25,704 bases of DNA from Pseudomonadota bacterium (lineage in GTDB: Bacteria > Desulfobacterota > Desulfovibrionia > Desulfovibrionales > Desulfovibrionaceae): contig JAFABC010000072.1 of the NCBI GenBank assembly GCA_023426275.1, positions 1-25,704 on the forward strand, read 5' to 3'. The position numbers were made by a program, and so were the translations under genes. The first letter of the stretch is position 1. Each line of letters begins with the position of its first letter. The notes beneath the pieces are model-generated. The model made no database searches, was not told the DNA's origin, and saw only the letters and a list, made by a program, of their open reading frames with translations. Positions 7,982 through 14,915 of this stretch are shown piece by piece.

Positions 7982-10051
7982 ATGCCGGTTGCCCGAATGG
8001 CCGCCCTTGCCGCGCGTTGTTTCCGTTTTTTCCCATCGACCGTGCCGGGCTTTGGGGTAAAACGGCAGGACGCGCGTTGGCTGGCGCTTCTGTCCGGATG
8101 TCTCCTGGCGCTGGCCCTGTGCGGTCGGTTCGAGGCCGGACGGGGTCTGTACGCCATTACCTGGGCCGCGTCCTTTGCCGTCCTGGGGCTGGCCGCCCAA
8201 AAAATCGTCTGGCCGCGACGCGGTCTGACCGTGCTGCTGCTTCTTGGCCTGGGGCTGGCGCTGCGCGCGCTTTTTATCTGGTGCTGGCCGGCGGATTCCG
8301 ACGTCAACCGCTACATCGTCGAAGGGGCACTGCAACTGGCGGGGGGCAATCCCTATGCGCTTGCCCCGGCCGATCCGCGTGTGGCCGCAATGTTGCCCGA
8401 AGCGGTCCGTTCGGTCCTGCCCGGAGTCAACCATGCGGAGCTGTCCGCCGCCTATCCGCCCCTGGCCGAGCTGTATTGCCGGCTGGTGTCTTTGCTGCTT
8501 CCCTCCGCCTTCGGCTTCAAGCTGGCCGCCGCCCTGGCCGATTGGCTCGGCTGCCTGGGCCTGGCCATCTGGTGCTGGCGGCGGGGCGGGAGCCTTGGCC
8601 CGGTGCTGCTGATGGCGGCCAATCCCTTGTCCCTGGTCATGGCCGCGGGCGAGGGCCATCTCGACGCCGCCATGGTTCCGCTTGTGCTGCCGGCCATCGC
8701 GGCCTTTGCCGCAAAACGCGACGCCTGGGGCTTTGTGTGCCTGGGCGCGGCCGGCATGATCAAATATCCGCTGCTGGTGCTGGCGCCGTTTTTCATGACC
8801 GGGGCCAATGCCAAAAAAACGGTCTGGACGCTGGCGCCGCTTTTGCTGTTCGGCTGGTACGTCGGAGCGGGGGCCGGGTTTTTCACCTCCCTGGCCGCCT
8901 TTGCCGCCTACGTTGCCCATGGCGGGCCGGTCGCGGCCGTGTTGTGGCCGGTATTCGGGCGCGGCGCGCCGCTGGTTTCGGTGGGCGTCGGCGCGCTCCT
9001 TTTGACCGGATTGTGGCTGGCCATGCAGGACCGGCGTCGCGGCCCCCTGGCCGCCCTGACCGTGACCCTGGCCTGCCTGCCCACGCTGTACCCCTGGTAC
9101 TTCCTGCCGCTGGTGCCGTTGTGGGCCATGCGGCCGAACCGGGCGATCTGGTGGCTGCTGGCCGCCCAGGGCGTGGTCACCGCGCCCACGTGGCTGCGGG
9201 CTTCGGGCCTTGGCGGCGAGGGCTGGGCCCTGGCCCTGGTCTGGCTGCCCTCTCTGGTCCTGGCCGTGCGGGGCTGGTTTCGCCCGGGCCTGCTTGTGCC
9301 GACAGGACGGGCGTTCGGCCCGGTCGGGGCCCTGGCCGTGGTCATCCCGACCCGAAACGAAGCCGATCGCCTGGGCGGCTGTCTGGCGGCCCTGGCTCCG
9401 GCCGTGGCCGATGGTGTGGTCGCGGAGGTGGTGGTGGCCGACGGCGGCTCCGAGGACGCCACGGCGGCTGTCGCCCGGGAGCATGGCGCGCGGGTGGTCG
9501 TGGGGCAGGGCGGTCGCGGCGGCCAGCTCGCGGCCGGGATCGCCGCCTGCCGGGCCGGGGCGGTGCTCGTGATCCATGCCGACGCCGTCTGCCGGCCGGA
9601 CGTGCCGGGCCGGGTGTTGCGCGCCCTGGCCGACGCGCCCTGCGCCGCCGGCGGGGCCGTGGGCATGCGCTTTGCCCGGGCCGGGTTCCCCCTGGCCGTC
9701 ATTGGCTGGCTCAACGCCCTGCGGGCCCGGGCCACGGGCATCGCCTTTGGCGATCAGGGCCAGTTTTTCCGGCGGGAGGCGCTGGACGGTGCCGGGGGCT
9801 TTCCGGCCATGGCGCTGATGGAGGACGTGGAACTTTCCCTGCGGTTGGCGGCGGCCGGGGAAACGCTTTTTTTGGGCGGCGGCGTCACCGTGTCGCCGCG
9901 CCGCTGGGCCGGGGAGGGCTTTTGGAGCCGGACGACGGACGTGCTGCGGCTTTTTTTCGCCTATCTGGCTGAACGCCGCCTGGGGCTGGCCGATCCTGCG
10001 GGCGCGCGGTATTTCCTGCGCTATTACGGCCGGATGCCTACCACACGGTGA
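7982..10051 (+). CDS. Fusion: polytopic membrane glycosyltransferase + GT2 glycosyltransferase (TIGR04283-like)
   Basis: A 689-residue protein with two parts. Residues 1 to about 440 form a hydrophobic domain of about ten membrane segments. It carries the phrase DSDVNRYIVEGALQLAGGNPYALAP (split around 100-125) and AYPPLAELY, which resemble polyprenyl-phosphate-sugar dependent mannosyl/rhamnosyl transferases. From about 450 a GT-A, family 2 domain follows: VIPTRNE at 454-460, VVADGGS with Asp487, HADA at 532-535 (the metal-binding DxD-like site), GDQGQFF and MEDVELSLRL. The second half resembles the 'rSAM/selenodomain-associated' transferase family (TIGR04283), usually a separate protein. The start lacks a ribosome site and is 3 bp after the DUF547 stop. 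The 3' end overlaps that of the convergent rhodanese gene by 14 bp. Substrate unknown. Confidence 0.85.
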   Translation: MPVARMAALAARCFRFFPSTVPGFGVKRQDARWLALLSGCLLALALCGRFEAGRGLYAITWAASFAVLGLAAQKIVWPRRGLTVLLLLGLGLALRALFIWCWPADSDVNRYIVEGALQLAGGNPYALAPADPRVAAMLPEAVRSVLPGVNHAELSAAYPPLAELYCRLVSLLLPSAFGFKLAAALADWLGCLGLAIWCWRRGGSLGPVLLMAANPLSLVMAAGEGHLDAAMVPLVLPAIAAFAAKRDAWGFVCLGAAGMIKYPLLVLAPFFMTGANAKKTVWTLAPLLLFGWYVGAGAGFFTSLAAFAAYVAHGGPVAAVLWPVFGRGAPLVSVGVGALLLTGLWLAMQDRRRGPLAALTVTLACLPTLYPWYFLPLVPLWAMRPNRAIWWLLAAQGVVTAPTWLRASGLGGEGWALALVWLPSLVLAVRGWFRPGLLVPTGRAFGPVGALAVVIPTRNEADRLGGCLAALAPAVADGVVAEVVVADGGSEDATAAVAREHGARVVVGQGGRGGQLAAGIAACRAGAVLVIHADAVCRPDVPGRVLRALADAPCAAGGAVGMRFARAGFPLAVIGWLNALRARATGIAFGDQGQFFRREALDGAGGFPAMALMEDVELSLRLAAAGETLFLGGGVTVSPRRWAGEGFWSRTTDVLRLFFAYLAERRLGLADPAGARYFLRYYGRMPTTR

Positions 10052-10568
10052 TGTAGCCCAGGGGGGCCAGATCCCAGGTGCGGCCGTAGACGTGGACGGT
10101 CTTGGTCGGATTGCCCCGGGCGTCGACGAGCGTCCCGCCGGCATGGAGCCAGCCGAGCAGTCCCCCGGCCAGATTGGCCACGGGCAGGCCGTCCTTGGCC
10201 TGGGCCGCGGCCCACAGGCCGCTGCGGTAGCCGATGGTGCAGTAGGCCACGGCCGTCTTGTCGGCGTAGCGGCCCGGATCGGCCAGATACTCCTGGGCGG
10301 TCACGGCCCCGGGCAGGGTGGACACGGCCCGTTCGGCCGGCTCCCGCACGTCGATGGGCAGGAGTTTGCCCTGCCGCCACAAGGCCACGGCCTCTTCGGC
10401 CGTGATTTCCGCAACCTGCGGAAAATCCTTTTTATATTCGGCGTAGAGTTCGTACACCCGGGCCTTGCGGCCGGCGTTGTCCGCCGGCGGCTTGGAACAG
10501 CCGGAAACGGCGAGTAAAACCAGCGTGGCCAGGAGCATGGCCGGGATGATGCGGGCAGCGCGGGACAT
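10038..10568 (-). CDS. Rhodanese-like lipoprotein
   Basis: A 176-residue lipoprotein with a lipobox ending VSGC (lipidated Cys24), so it should be anchored to a membrane outside the cytoplasm. The rhodanese domain covers about 55-145: ITAEEAVALWRQGKLLPIDVREPAE, then the active loop with Cys110 in CTIGYRSG, and NLAGGLLGW. Rhodaneses with an intact loop Cys carry persulphide or transfer sulphur; the actual substrate here is unknown. A tail with TVHVYGRTWDLAPL follows. AAGGAA precedes the ATG at 10568; longer in-frame starts would remove the lipobox from the N-terminus. It converges with the glycosyltransferase fusion (14-bp overlap of the 3' ends), and proteins of this type are, to my knowledge, often found near TIGR04283-type transferases. 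Confidence 0.88.
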   Translation of the reverse strand: MSRAARIIPAMLLATLVLLAVSGCSKPPADNAGRKARVYELYAEYKKDFPQVAEITAEEAVALWRQGKLLPIDVREPAERAVSTLPGAVTAQEYLADPGRYADKTAVAYCTIGYRSGLWAAAQAKDGLPVANLAGGLLGWLHAGGTLVDARGNPTKTVHVYGRTWDLAPLGYITVW

Positions 10569-10614
10569 GTTCAGTTCCTTCGATCGGTGTCCGGGGCGTC
10601 GGATATGTGCGTGA

Positions 10615-10635
10615 CCTGCCGCCGCCGGCGGCAGG
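10615..10635. repeat. Perfect 9-bp hairpin before the rhodanese gene
   Basis: CCTGCCGCC and GGCGGCAGG with a 3-nt loop, in the 77-bp gap between the possible small membrane protein gene (10646-10753) and the rhodanese lipoprotein on the minus strand. No U-run, so it could be a partial attenuator or an mRNA-stability element. It may also be a decayed copy of the dispersed repeat, as it shares the CCGGCGGC core. Confidence 0.4.
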
Positions 10636-10645
10636 ACTCGGGCAG

Positions 10646-10753
10646 TCAGGTTCCCCCGGAACCGGCTTTTTTCCCTGTCAGGCAAAACAGAACCAGCCCG
10701 ACAATGATGGCCCCCATGAGCAGCAGGTATCCCATGGAGGGAGCGCCTATCAT
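10646..10753 (-). CDS. Possible 35-residue single-pass membrane protein
   Basis: A short frame encoding MIGAPSMGYLLLMGAII followed by VGLVLFCLTGKKAGSGGT. It has one hydrophobic segment of about 18 residues (roughly 8-25), then a Lys-Lys pair and a Gly/Ser tail, the build of a small inner-membrane protein with its C-terminus inside. It would be the first gene of a minus-strand unit ending in the rhodanese lipoprotein. The ribosome site is weak (GGGGCC), and an internal Met at residue 7 is an alternative start. The region 10569-10856 has no other gene; a TATAAG at 10806 could be part of a dsbA promoter, but its -35 spacing is poor. Confidence 0.45.
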   Translation of the reverse strand: MIGAPSMGYLLLMGAIIVGLVLFCLTGKKAGSGGT

Positions 10754-10856
10754 GCTTGGCCCCGGGAGTCGATGGCCGGGCCGGATGACAGGGGCGGTGA
10801 AAGCCTATAAGGATGGCAACCGTCCGCTGTTATCACGATCAATCTGTGGAGGATCC

Positions 10857-11645
10857 ATGCGCAAGTGGAAATGGGTGATCGCCCCTGTTCTGGTTGCCGC
10901 CCTTGCCGGTCAGGCCCGGGCGGATGACGAGGTGGAACGCGTGCGCGCCGTTTTGCAACAACACCCCGAAATCATCCTTGAAGCCATCAAGGCCCAGGGA
11001 CCGGCCGTGCTGGACGTCATCGAGACGGCGGCCAGGGCCCGGCAAAAGGAAAAGGAGCGCGAGCGGTTCGCCATCGAACTGGCCAACCCCCTTACGCCGA
11101 AAATCGAGGCCGGCCGCGCCACCCTCGGTCCCAAGGACGCCCCGGTCACCATTGTCGAGTACTCGGATTTCCTGTGCCATTTCTGCGCCCAGGCCGCGAG
11201 CACGGTCAAAAAGCTCACCCAGGAGCATCCCAAGGACGTGCGGCTGGTCTACAAGCACTTCGCCACCGGGAAAAACGACGTCCGTGCCGCCCTGTATTTC
11301 GAGGCCATCAACCTGCAGGACCCGAAAAAGGCCTGGACTTTCATGGACAAGGTTTTCTCGCGGCAAAAGGATGTGGCCCAGCAGGGTGACGCGGTCCTGA
11401 CGTCCATTGCCAAGGAAGTCGGCGTGGACATGCCCCGGCTGACCAAGGATCTGCAACGCAAGGATCTGGCCGACCGCATCGCGGCCGATGTCAAGGAAGC
11501 CCGGGAGTTCGGCTTCACCGGCACGCCCATTTTCCTTATCAACGGCGCCCCGGTGCGCGGAGCCGTGCCCTACGAGGTGCTCGAGGAATTTGTCTCCGTG
11601 GCCAAGAATCCCAAGGCCGCGGCCGTGACCGACGGCAAGTCCTGA
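10857..11645 (+). CDS. DsbA-like thiol-disulphide oxidoreductase, exported
   Basis: A 262-residue protein with an N-terminal signal peptide (MRKWKW..., cleaved near residue 22). A helical N-terminal region with HPEIILEAIKAQ (about 36-47) precedes a thioredoxin fold that begins at APVTIVEYSDF (about 95-105). The redox pair is CHFC, Cys107 and Cys110; the cis-proline loop is FTGTPIFLINGAPVRG near residue 222-237. The build resembles the periplasmic DsbA/Com1/BdbD-type family, which forms or shuffles disulphides in exported proteins. TGGAGGA at 10847-10853 supports the start. It is divergent from the rhodanese lipoprotein unit and stands before the kinase gene. Whether it acts as oxidase or isomerase cannot be told from sequence. 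Confidence 0.9.
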   Translation: MRKWKWVIAPVLVAALAGQARADDEVERVRAVLQQHPEIILEAIKAQGPAVLDVIETAARARQKEKERERFAIELANPLTPKIEAGRATLGPKDAPVTIVEYSDFLCHFCAQAASTVKKLTQEHPKDVRLVYKHFATGKNDVRAALYFEAINLQDPKKAWTFMDKVFSRQKDVAQQGDAVLTSIAKEVGVDMPRLTKDLQRKDLADRIAADVKEAREFGFTGTPIFLINGAPVRGAVPYEVLEEFVSVAKNPKAAAVTDGKS

Positions 11646-11652
11646 TGACGCG

Positions 11653-11685
11653 CGCGCCCCGGACGGGACTTGTCATCGGGGCGCG
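11653..11685 (+). terminator. Possible hairpin terminator after dsbA-like gene
   Basis: CGCGCCCCG and CGGGGCGCG form a 9-bp stem with a 15-nt loop, beginning 7 bases after the dsbA-like stop. It is followed by G-rich sequence, then CCTATTTGTC rather than a true U-run, so termination would be weak or factor-assisted. Confidence 0.45.
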
Positions 11686-11733
11686 GGGGGCCTATTTGTC
11701 ACAAAGGCCGGGTCAGTCCGGCCGGAGTCGCCT

Positions 11734-13089
11734 ATGCCGAGCGTCAGACAAATATTGGTCCAAAATGTCATCAAAACCCTGCCGGTGGGGCTGGTGGTGC
11801 TCGATCCCAAGGGGTCGATCATGGTGGCCAGCCCCTCGGCCGGGGCGCTTTTGGGCCTGCCGGAGGGGTCCCTGGAAGGCGGGGACTGGCAGGTGCTCAA
11901 GCGGCCCGAACCGGCCAACGAACATTTCAACCGCATGTTGCGCGATGCCGTGGAGACCGGCCGGGCCTTCAGGCATTGCCTGATCGAGTACCAGCGTCCC
12001 GACGGGGAGTCCCGGCGGTTTTCCATGACCGCCTCCTGTCCGGAAACCGATGGCAGGCGGGTCGGCGTGACCCTGGTCATCGACGACGTGACCGCGCTCT
12101 ATCGCAGCCGGGAACGCGAAACCATCGTGTTGCGGGAAAAAAACCGCCTGCAATACGACATGATCGAAAGCCTCAATAATCTGGCCCTGTCCGTGGCCCA
12201 CCAGATCCGCAATCCCGCCGCGGCCATCGGCGGCTTCGCCCTCAAGCTGTTGCGCGAGCACAAGGAGCGGCATCTGTCCACGGAGCACCCCGACATCATT
12301 TTTCAGGAAGCGCGCCGGCTGGAAGAGCTGGTGGCGGCCGTGGTGCGTCTGGCCTCGTTGCCGCATCCCCGCCTGACGGCCGTCAATCTGGCCGTCCTGG
12401 TCGAGGAGGCCGTGTCCCGGACCGAGGAGGCGGCCGAGGCGCTGCACAAGCGTCCGGAATTCGATCTGTCCCTGGAACCGATCGAAATCGTGGCCGATGG
12501 CACCCTGCTCGGACAGGCCCTGCGGGAAATCCTGCTCAATGCCGTGGAATTTTCCGGGCGCGACGCCCCCCGCATTGCCGTGCGCCTCTCCCGTCGCGAC
12601 GACGGGGTGCGGCTGGCCGTCACCGACGACGGCCCGGGCGTGCGCCGCGATCTGTTGCCCTTTGTTTTCGATCCGTTTTTCACCACCAAGGCGCGCGGGG
12701 CCGGCATCGGCCTGACCCTGGTCCGCAAGGCCGTGCTCGAACACAACGGGGAAATTCTCCTGCGGCAGGCCGAAGGCGGCGGCACCACCGTGCTGACGCG
12801 TCTTTTCGACACGCCCGAGGAAGGGCTCGGCCGCGAGGCCTTTCTCGGCCCCCTGGGGCTGGACGTGCGCGAACTCAAGGCCAAGGCCCTCGAACTCGGG
12901 CTGGACGTGTCCGGCCTGACCACCATCGACGCCGTGCGGGCCATCCAGCGCGGCGAGGGGTTCGCGCCCTGTTTCGCCTGGGGCGTGCACGACCGCTGCG
13001 GCCAGGAACTGTGCGCCTTTCGCCGGGAATGCGTCAGAACCACGCGCATCGGCGATGTGCGGCGCATCACCTACGGGGGCGGGCAGTGA
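11734..13089 (+). CDS. Soluble PAS-type sensor histidine kinase with SAP-like, Cys-rich tail
   Basis: A 451-residue cytoplasmic kinase; no membrane segment or signal peptide is seen. Residues about 10-125 form a PAS-like sensor (LPVGLVVLDPKGSIMVAS...). The H-box is SVAHQIRNP with His156. The ATPase part shows the N-box with Asn269, DDGPG at 298-302, DPFFTTK at 313-319 and GAGIGLTLV at 322-330. After about 375 it has an unusual tail: a SAP-like helix pair (VRELKAKALELGLDVSGL... AVRAIQRGEG) then four Cys, 413, 422, 427 and 433, in C-x8-C-x4-C-x5-C. The tail resembles a small module seen in some deltaproteobacterial proteins and may bind metal or an iron-sulphur cluster. No response regulator is adjacent. 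The stop shares one base with the next ATG. Confidence 0.88.
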   Translation: MPSVRQILVQNVIKTLPVGLVVLDPKGSIMVASPSAGALLGLPEGSLEGGDWQVLKRPEPANEHFNRMLRDAVETGRAFRHCLIEYQRPDGESRRFSMTASCPETDGRRVGVTLVIDDVTALYRSRERETIVLREKNRLQYDMIESLNNLALSVAHQIRNPAAAIGGFALKLLREHKERHLSTEHPDIIFQEARRLEELVAAVVRLASLPHPRLTAVNLAVLVEEAVSRTEEAAEALHKRPEFDLSLEPIEIVADGTLLGQALREILLNAVEFSGRDAPRIAVRLSRRDDGVRLAVTDDGPGVRRDLLPFVFDPFFTTKARGAGIGLTLVRKAVLEHNGEILLRQAEGGGTTVLTRLFDTPEEGLGREAFLGPLGLDVRELKAKALELGLDVSGLTTIDAVRAIQRGEGFAPCFAWGVHDRCGQELCAFRRECVRTTRIGDVRRITYGGGQ

Positions 13090-13769
13090 TGCGGTGTCGT
13101 GTCGCGGCCGTCGTGTCGCTTTGTCTGCTCGGCCTGCCCCTGGCGGCGCTTTCGGCCGGAGCCCGCACGATCTACGGCTACGAGGACAGCCTGGGGATGC
13201 TCCATACGAGCGCGGTGAAACGCAACGAGCATTACAAGCCGCTATATGACGGCAAGGCCGATCACGAGGCCCTGATGCGGGCGCTTCATGAGCAAAACGC
13301 CCTGGGCGGCCCGCCGCCGCCCCGGCCCGTGGCCGCGCTGCCTGTGGACATGGGGCCGATTTCGCAGCGCGGCGAACGCATTTTGCAACTGGCCGCCCCG
13401 TACATGGGCGCGCCGTACCGGCTCGGGGGCAACGATGCCGCCGGCATCGACTGCTCCGGCCTGACCAAGGCCGTGTTCGCCCGCCTGGGCTGCGCCCTGC
13501 CCCGGCAAAGCCGTCTGCAGGCCGGCGAAGGGCGGCAGGTCGGACCCGATGACCTGGAAGCCGGGGATCTCCTTTTTTTCGCCACCGACCGGACCGCCGG
13601 CATCAGCCATGTGGGCATTTATCTCGGCGGCGGAAAAATGTTGCATTCCAGCCCCCGTCGGGGAGGCGTGGGGGTGGACCGGCTGGCCGGCTCACCGTAT
13701 GAACACTGGTTTGTGCAGGCCAGACGGCTGGCCCGGGCGACGCCGCCGACCGGATTGGCGCAACGCTAG
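13089..13769 (+). CDS. NlpC/P60 family peptidoglycan peptidase, exported
   Basis: A 226-residue protein with a signal peptide (about 1-24). Residues 25-55 (ARTIYGYEDSLGMLHTSAVKR) resemble the DUF4124-type motif that precedes many exported envelope proteins. The C-terminal NlpC/P60 domain (about 97-215) keeps its catalytic Cys in GIDCSGL and His in SHVGIYLGGG, plus MLHSS. Members cleave the peptide stems of peptidoglycan, typically the D-Glu-mDAP bond. The ATG overlaps the kinase stop by one base, so translation is probably coupled. A dispersed-repeat cluster follows the stop. Confidence 0.92.
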   Translation: MRCRVAAVVSLCLLGLPLAALSAGARTIYGYEDSLGMLHTSAVKRNEHYKPLYDGKADHEALMRALHEQNALGGPPPPRPVAALPVDMGPISQRGERILQLAAPYMGAPYRLGGNDAAGIDCSGLTKAVFARLGCALPRQSRLQAGEGRQVGPDDLEAGDLLFFATDRTAGISHVGIYLGGGKMLHSSPRRGGVGVDRLAGSPYEHWFVQARRLARATPPTGLAQR

Positions 13770-13784
13770 GGTCCGTGAGAAATT

Positions 13785-13841
13785 GATGCCTCCGGCGGCC
13801 GGAAGGGCTGACGGCCCCTCCCGGACCCTCCTGAAAGGGGG
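13785..13841 (+). repeat. Dispersed repeat, diverged copy (forward)
   Basis: Starts GATGCCTCCGGCGGCCGG, as in copies 1 and 2 in the opposite orientation, then a different short stem (GGGC/GCCC) and CCCGGACCCTCC, the same overall order as the reference copies. It follows the NlpC/P60 gene. Confidence 0.65.
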
Positions 13842-13856
13842 ACGCGGACATCGGTT

Positions 13857-13896
13857 GGCCGGGGGCATCTTGCCCTGCGGCCGCCGGCGGCGTCTT
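13857..13896 (-). repeat. Dispersed repeat, diverged copy (reverse)
   Basis: On the minus strand it reads GACGCCGCCGGCGGCCGC, then a GGGC/GCCC stem around CAAGAT and CCCCGGCC. It faces the copy at 13785-13841, giving an inverted pair between the NlpC/P60 and nitroreductase genes. A weaker echo (GCCGGGGGCATCTT) occurs near 15976-15990. Confidence 0.55.
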
Positions 13897-13936
13897 GCCG
13901 GCTCCGGTTCTGGGGACCCGGTAAAACGAGGGTGAC

Positions 13937-14842
13937 ATGGAAGACGCGCTGCCTCGGATCGATCACGAGGCCTGTCTGGTCTGTGGGTTATGCGCCCGGC
14001 TTTGTCCGTCCGGGACGTTTTTTTTCGATGGCAGGCAGGTTCTCGTGCGCGGCCCCGCCTGTATCGGCTGCGGCCATTGCCAGGCCGTCTGTCCGGCCGA
14101 GGCCGTGACTCTGCCCGAGTCCGACGGTTGGGCCGAGGCGTTCGCCTCCTGCGAGGTGCCGGGCCGCCTCATCCCGCCCGGGGCGTATTCCCCGGGCGAG
14201 CTGGTCGACCTCATGCGCTCCCGCCGTTCCTGCCGCCGCTATACCGACAAGCCCGTGCCCGGACCGGTGCTCGACGACCTCGTGCGCGCGGCCGTGACCG
14301 CGCCTTCGGGCACCAATTCCCAGGCCTGGACTTTTACCGTGCTGACCTCGCGGGCGGCCGTCCTCGGGCTCGGCCAGGCCGTGTGCGGTTTTTTCCGCCG
14401 CATCAACCGACTGGCCGCCAACCCCGTTGTGCGCAAGGGCCTGGCATTTCTTGGCCGGTCGGAACTTGAGAACTATTACCGGGAGTATTACCCTTCCGTG
14501 GCCGCGGCCCTGGCCGCCTGGGATCGCGACCGCACGGACAGGCTTTTTCACGGCGCGCCGGCGGTGATCCTCATCGGCTCGCGCCCGGGGGCGAGCTGTC
14601 CGGCCGAGGACGCCTTGCTGGCCGCCCAGAATCTGCTGCTGACGGCCCATGCCATGGGGCTCGGGACGTGCCTGATCGGCTATGCGGTGGAGGCCATGCG
14701 GCATGATCGCAAGGTCAAGGCGGCGGCGGGGGTGCCGGCCGGGGAACAGGTCCATGCCGTGGTGGCCCTGGGCTGGCCGGATGTGTTTTTCCAGCGCCAG
14801 ACGGCCCGCAGGCGGCCGCTTGTGCGCTACAAGACCGCTTGA
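13937..14842 (+). CDS. Ferredoxin-nitroreductase fusion (FMN reductase)
   Basis: A 301-residue protein. The N-terminal 60 residues hold two 4Fe-4S motifs: Cys13, 16, 19, 23 and Cys42, 45, 48, 52 (CIGCGHCQAVCP). The rest is a nitroreductase fold: SRRSCRRYTDKPV at about 93-106, APSGTNSQAW at about 119-128, and the C-terminal GLGTCLIGYAVEA and VALGWPD. Such fusions bind FMN and take electrons from the clusters; they are common in anaerobes and the natural substrate is usually unknown. GAGGGTG just before the ATG is the ribosome site. The L,D-transpeptidase gene follows 73 bp later. Confidence 0.92.
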   Translation: MEDALPRIDHEACLVCGLCARLCPSGTFFFDGRQVLVRGPACIGCGHCQAVCPAEAVTLPESDGWAEAFASCEVPGRLIPPGAYSPGELVDLMRSRRSCRRYTDKPVPGPVLDDLVRAAVTAPSGTNSQAWTFTVLTSRAAVLGLGQAVCGFFRRINRLAANPVVRKGLAFLGRSELENYYREYYPSVAAALAAWDRDRTDRLFHGAPAVILIGSRPGASCPAEDALLAAQNLLLTAHAMGLGTCLIGYAVEAMRHDRKVKAAAGVPAGEQVHAVVALGWPDVFFQRQTARRRPLVRYKTA

Positions 14843-14915
14843 GGGAGCGGTTGGAATGTCGTTTTGGCGGCGCGAAACGCTCCGTGGGGACGGGGCCGCG
14901 CCGGGGGAGGACGTG

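Noticed and set aside
7031..10144. A 1,037-codon open frame on the minus strand opposite the DUF547 and GT genes
   Set aside because: It is a composition shadow: GC-rich codons on the plus strand leave few stops in this frame, the translation is Gly/Arg/Gln/His-rich without domains, and the plus-strand genes show clear motifs and ribosome sites.
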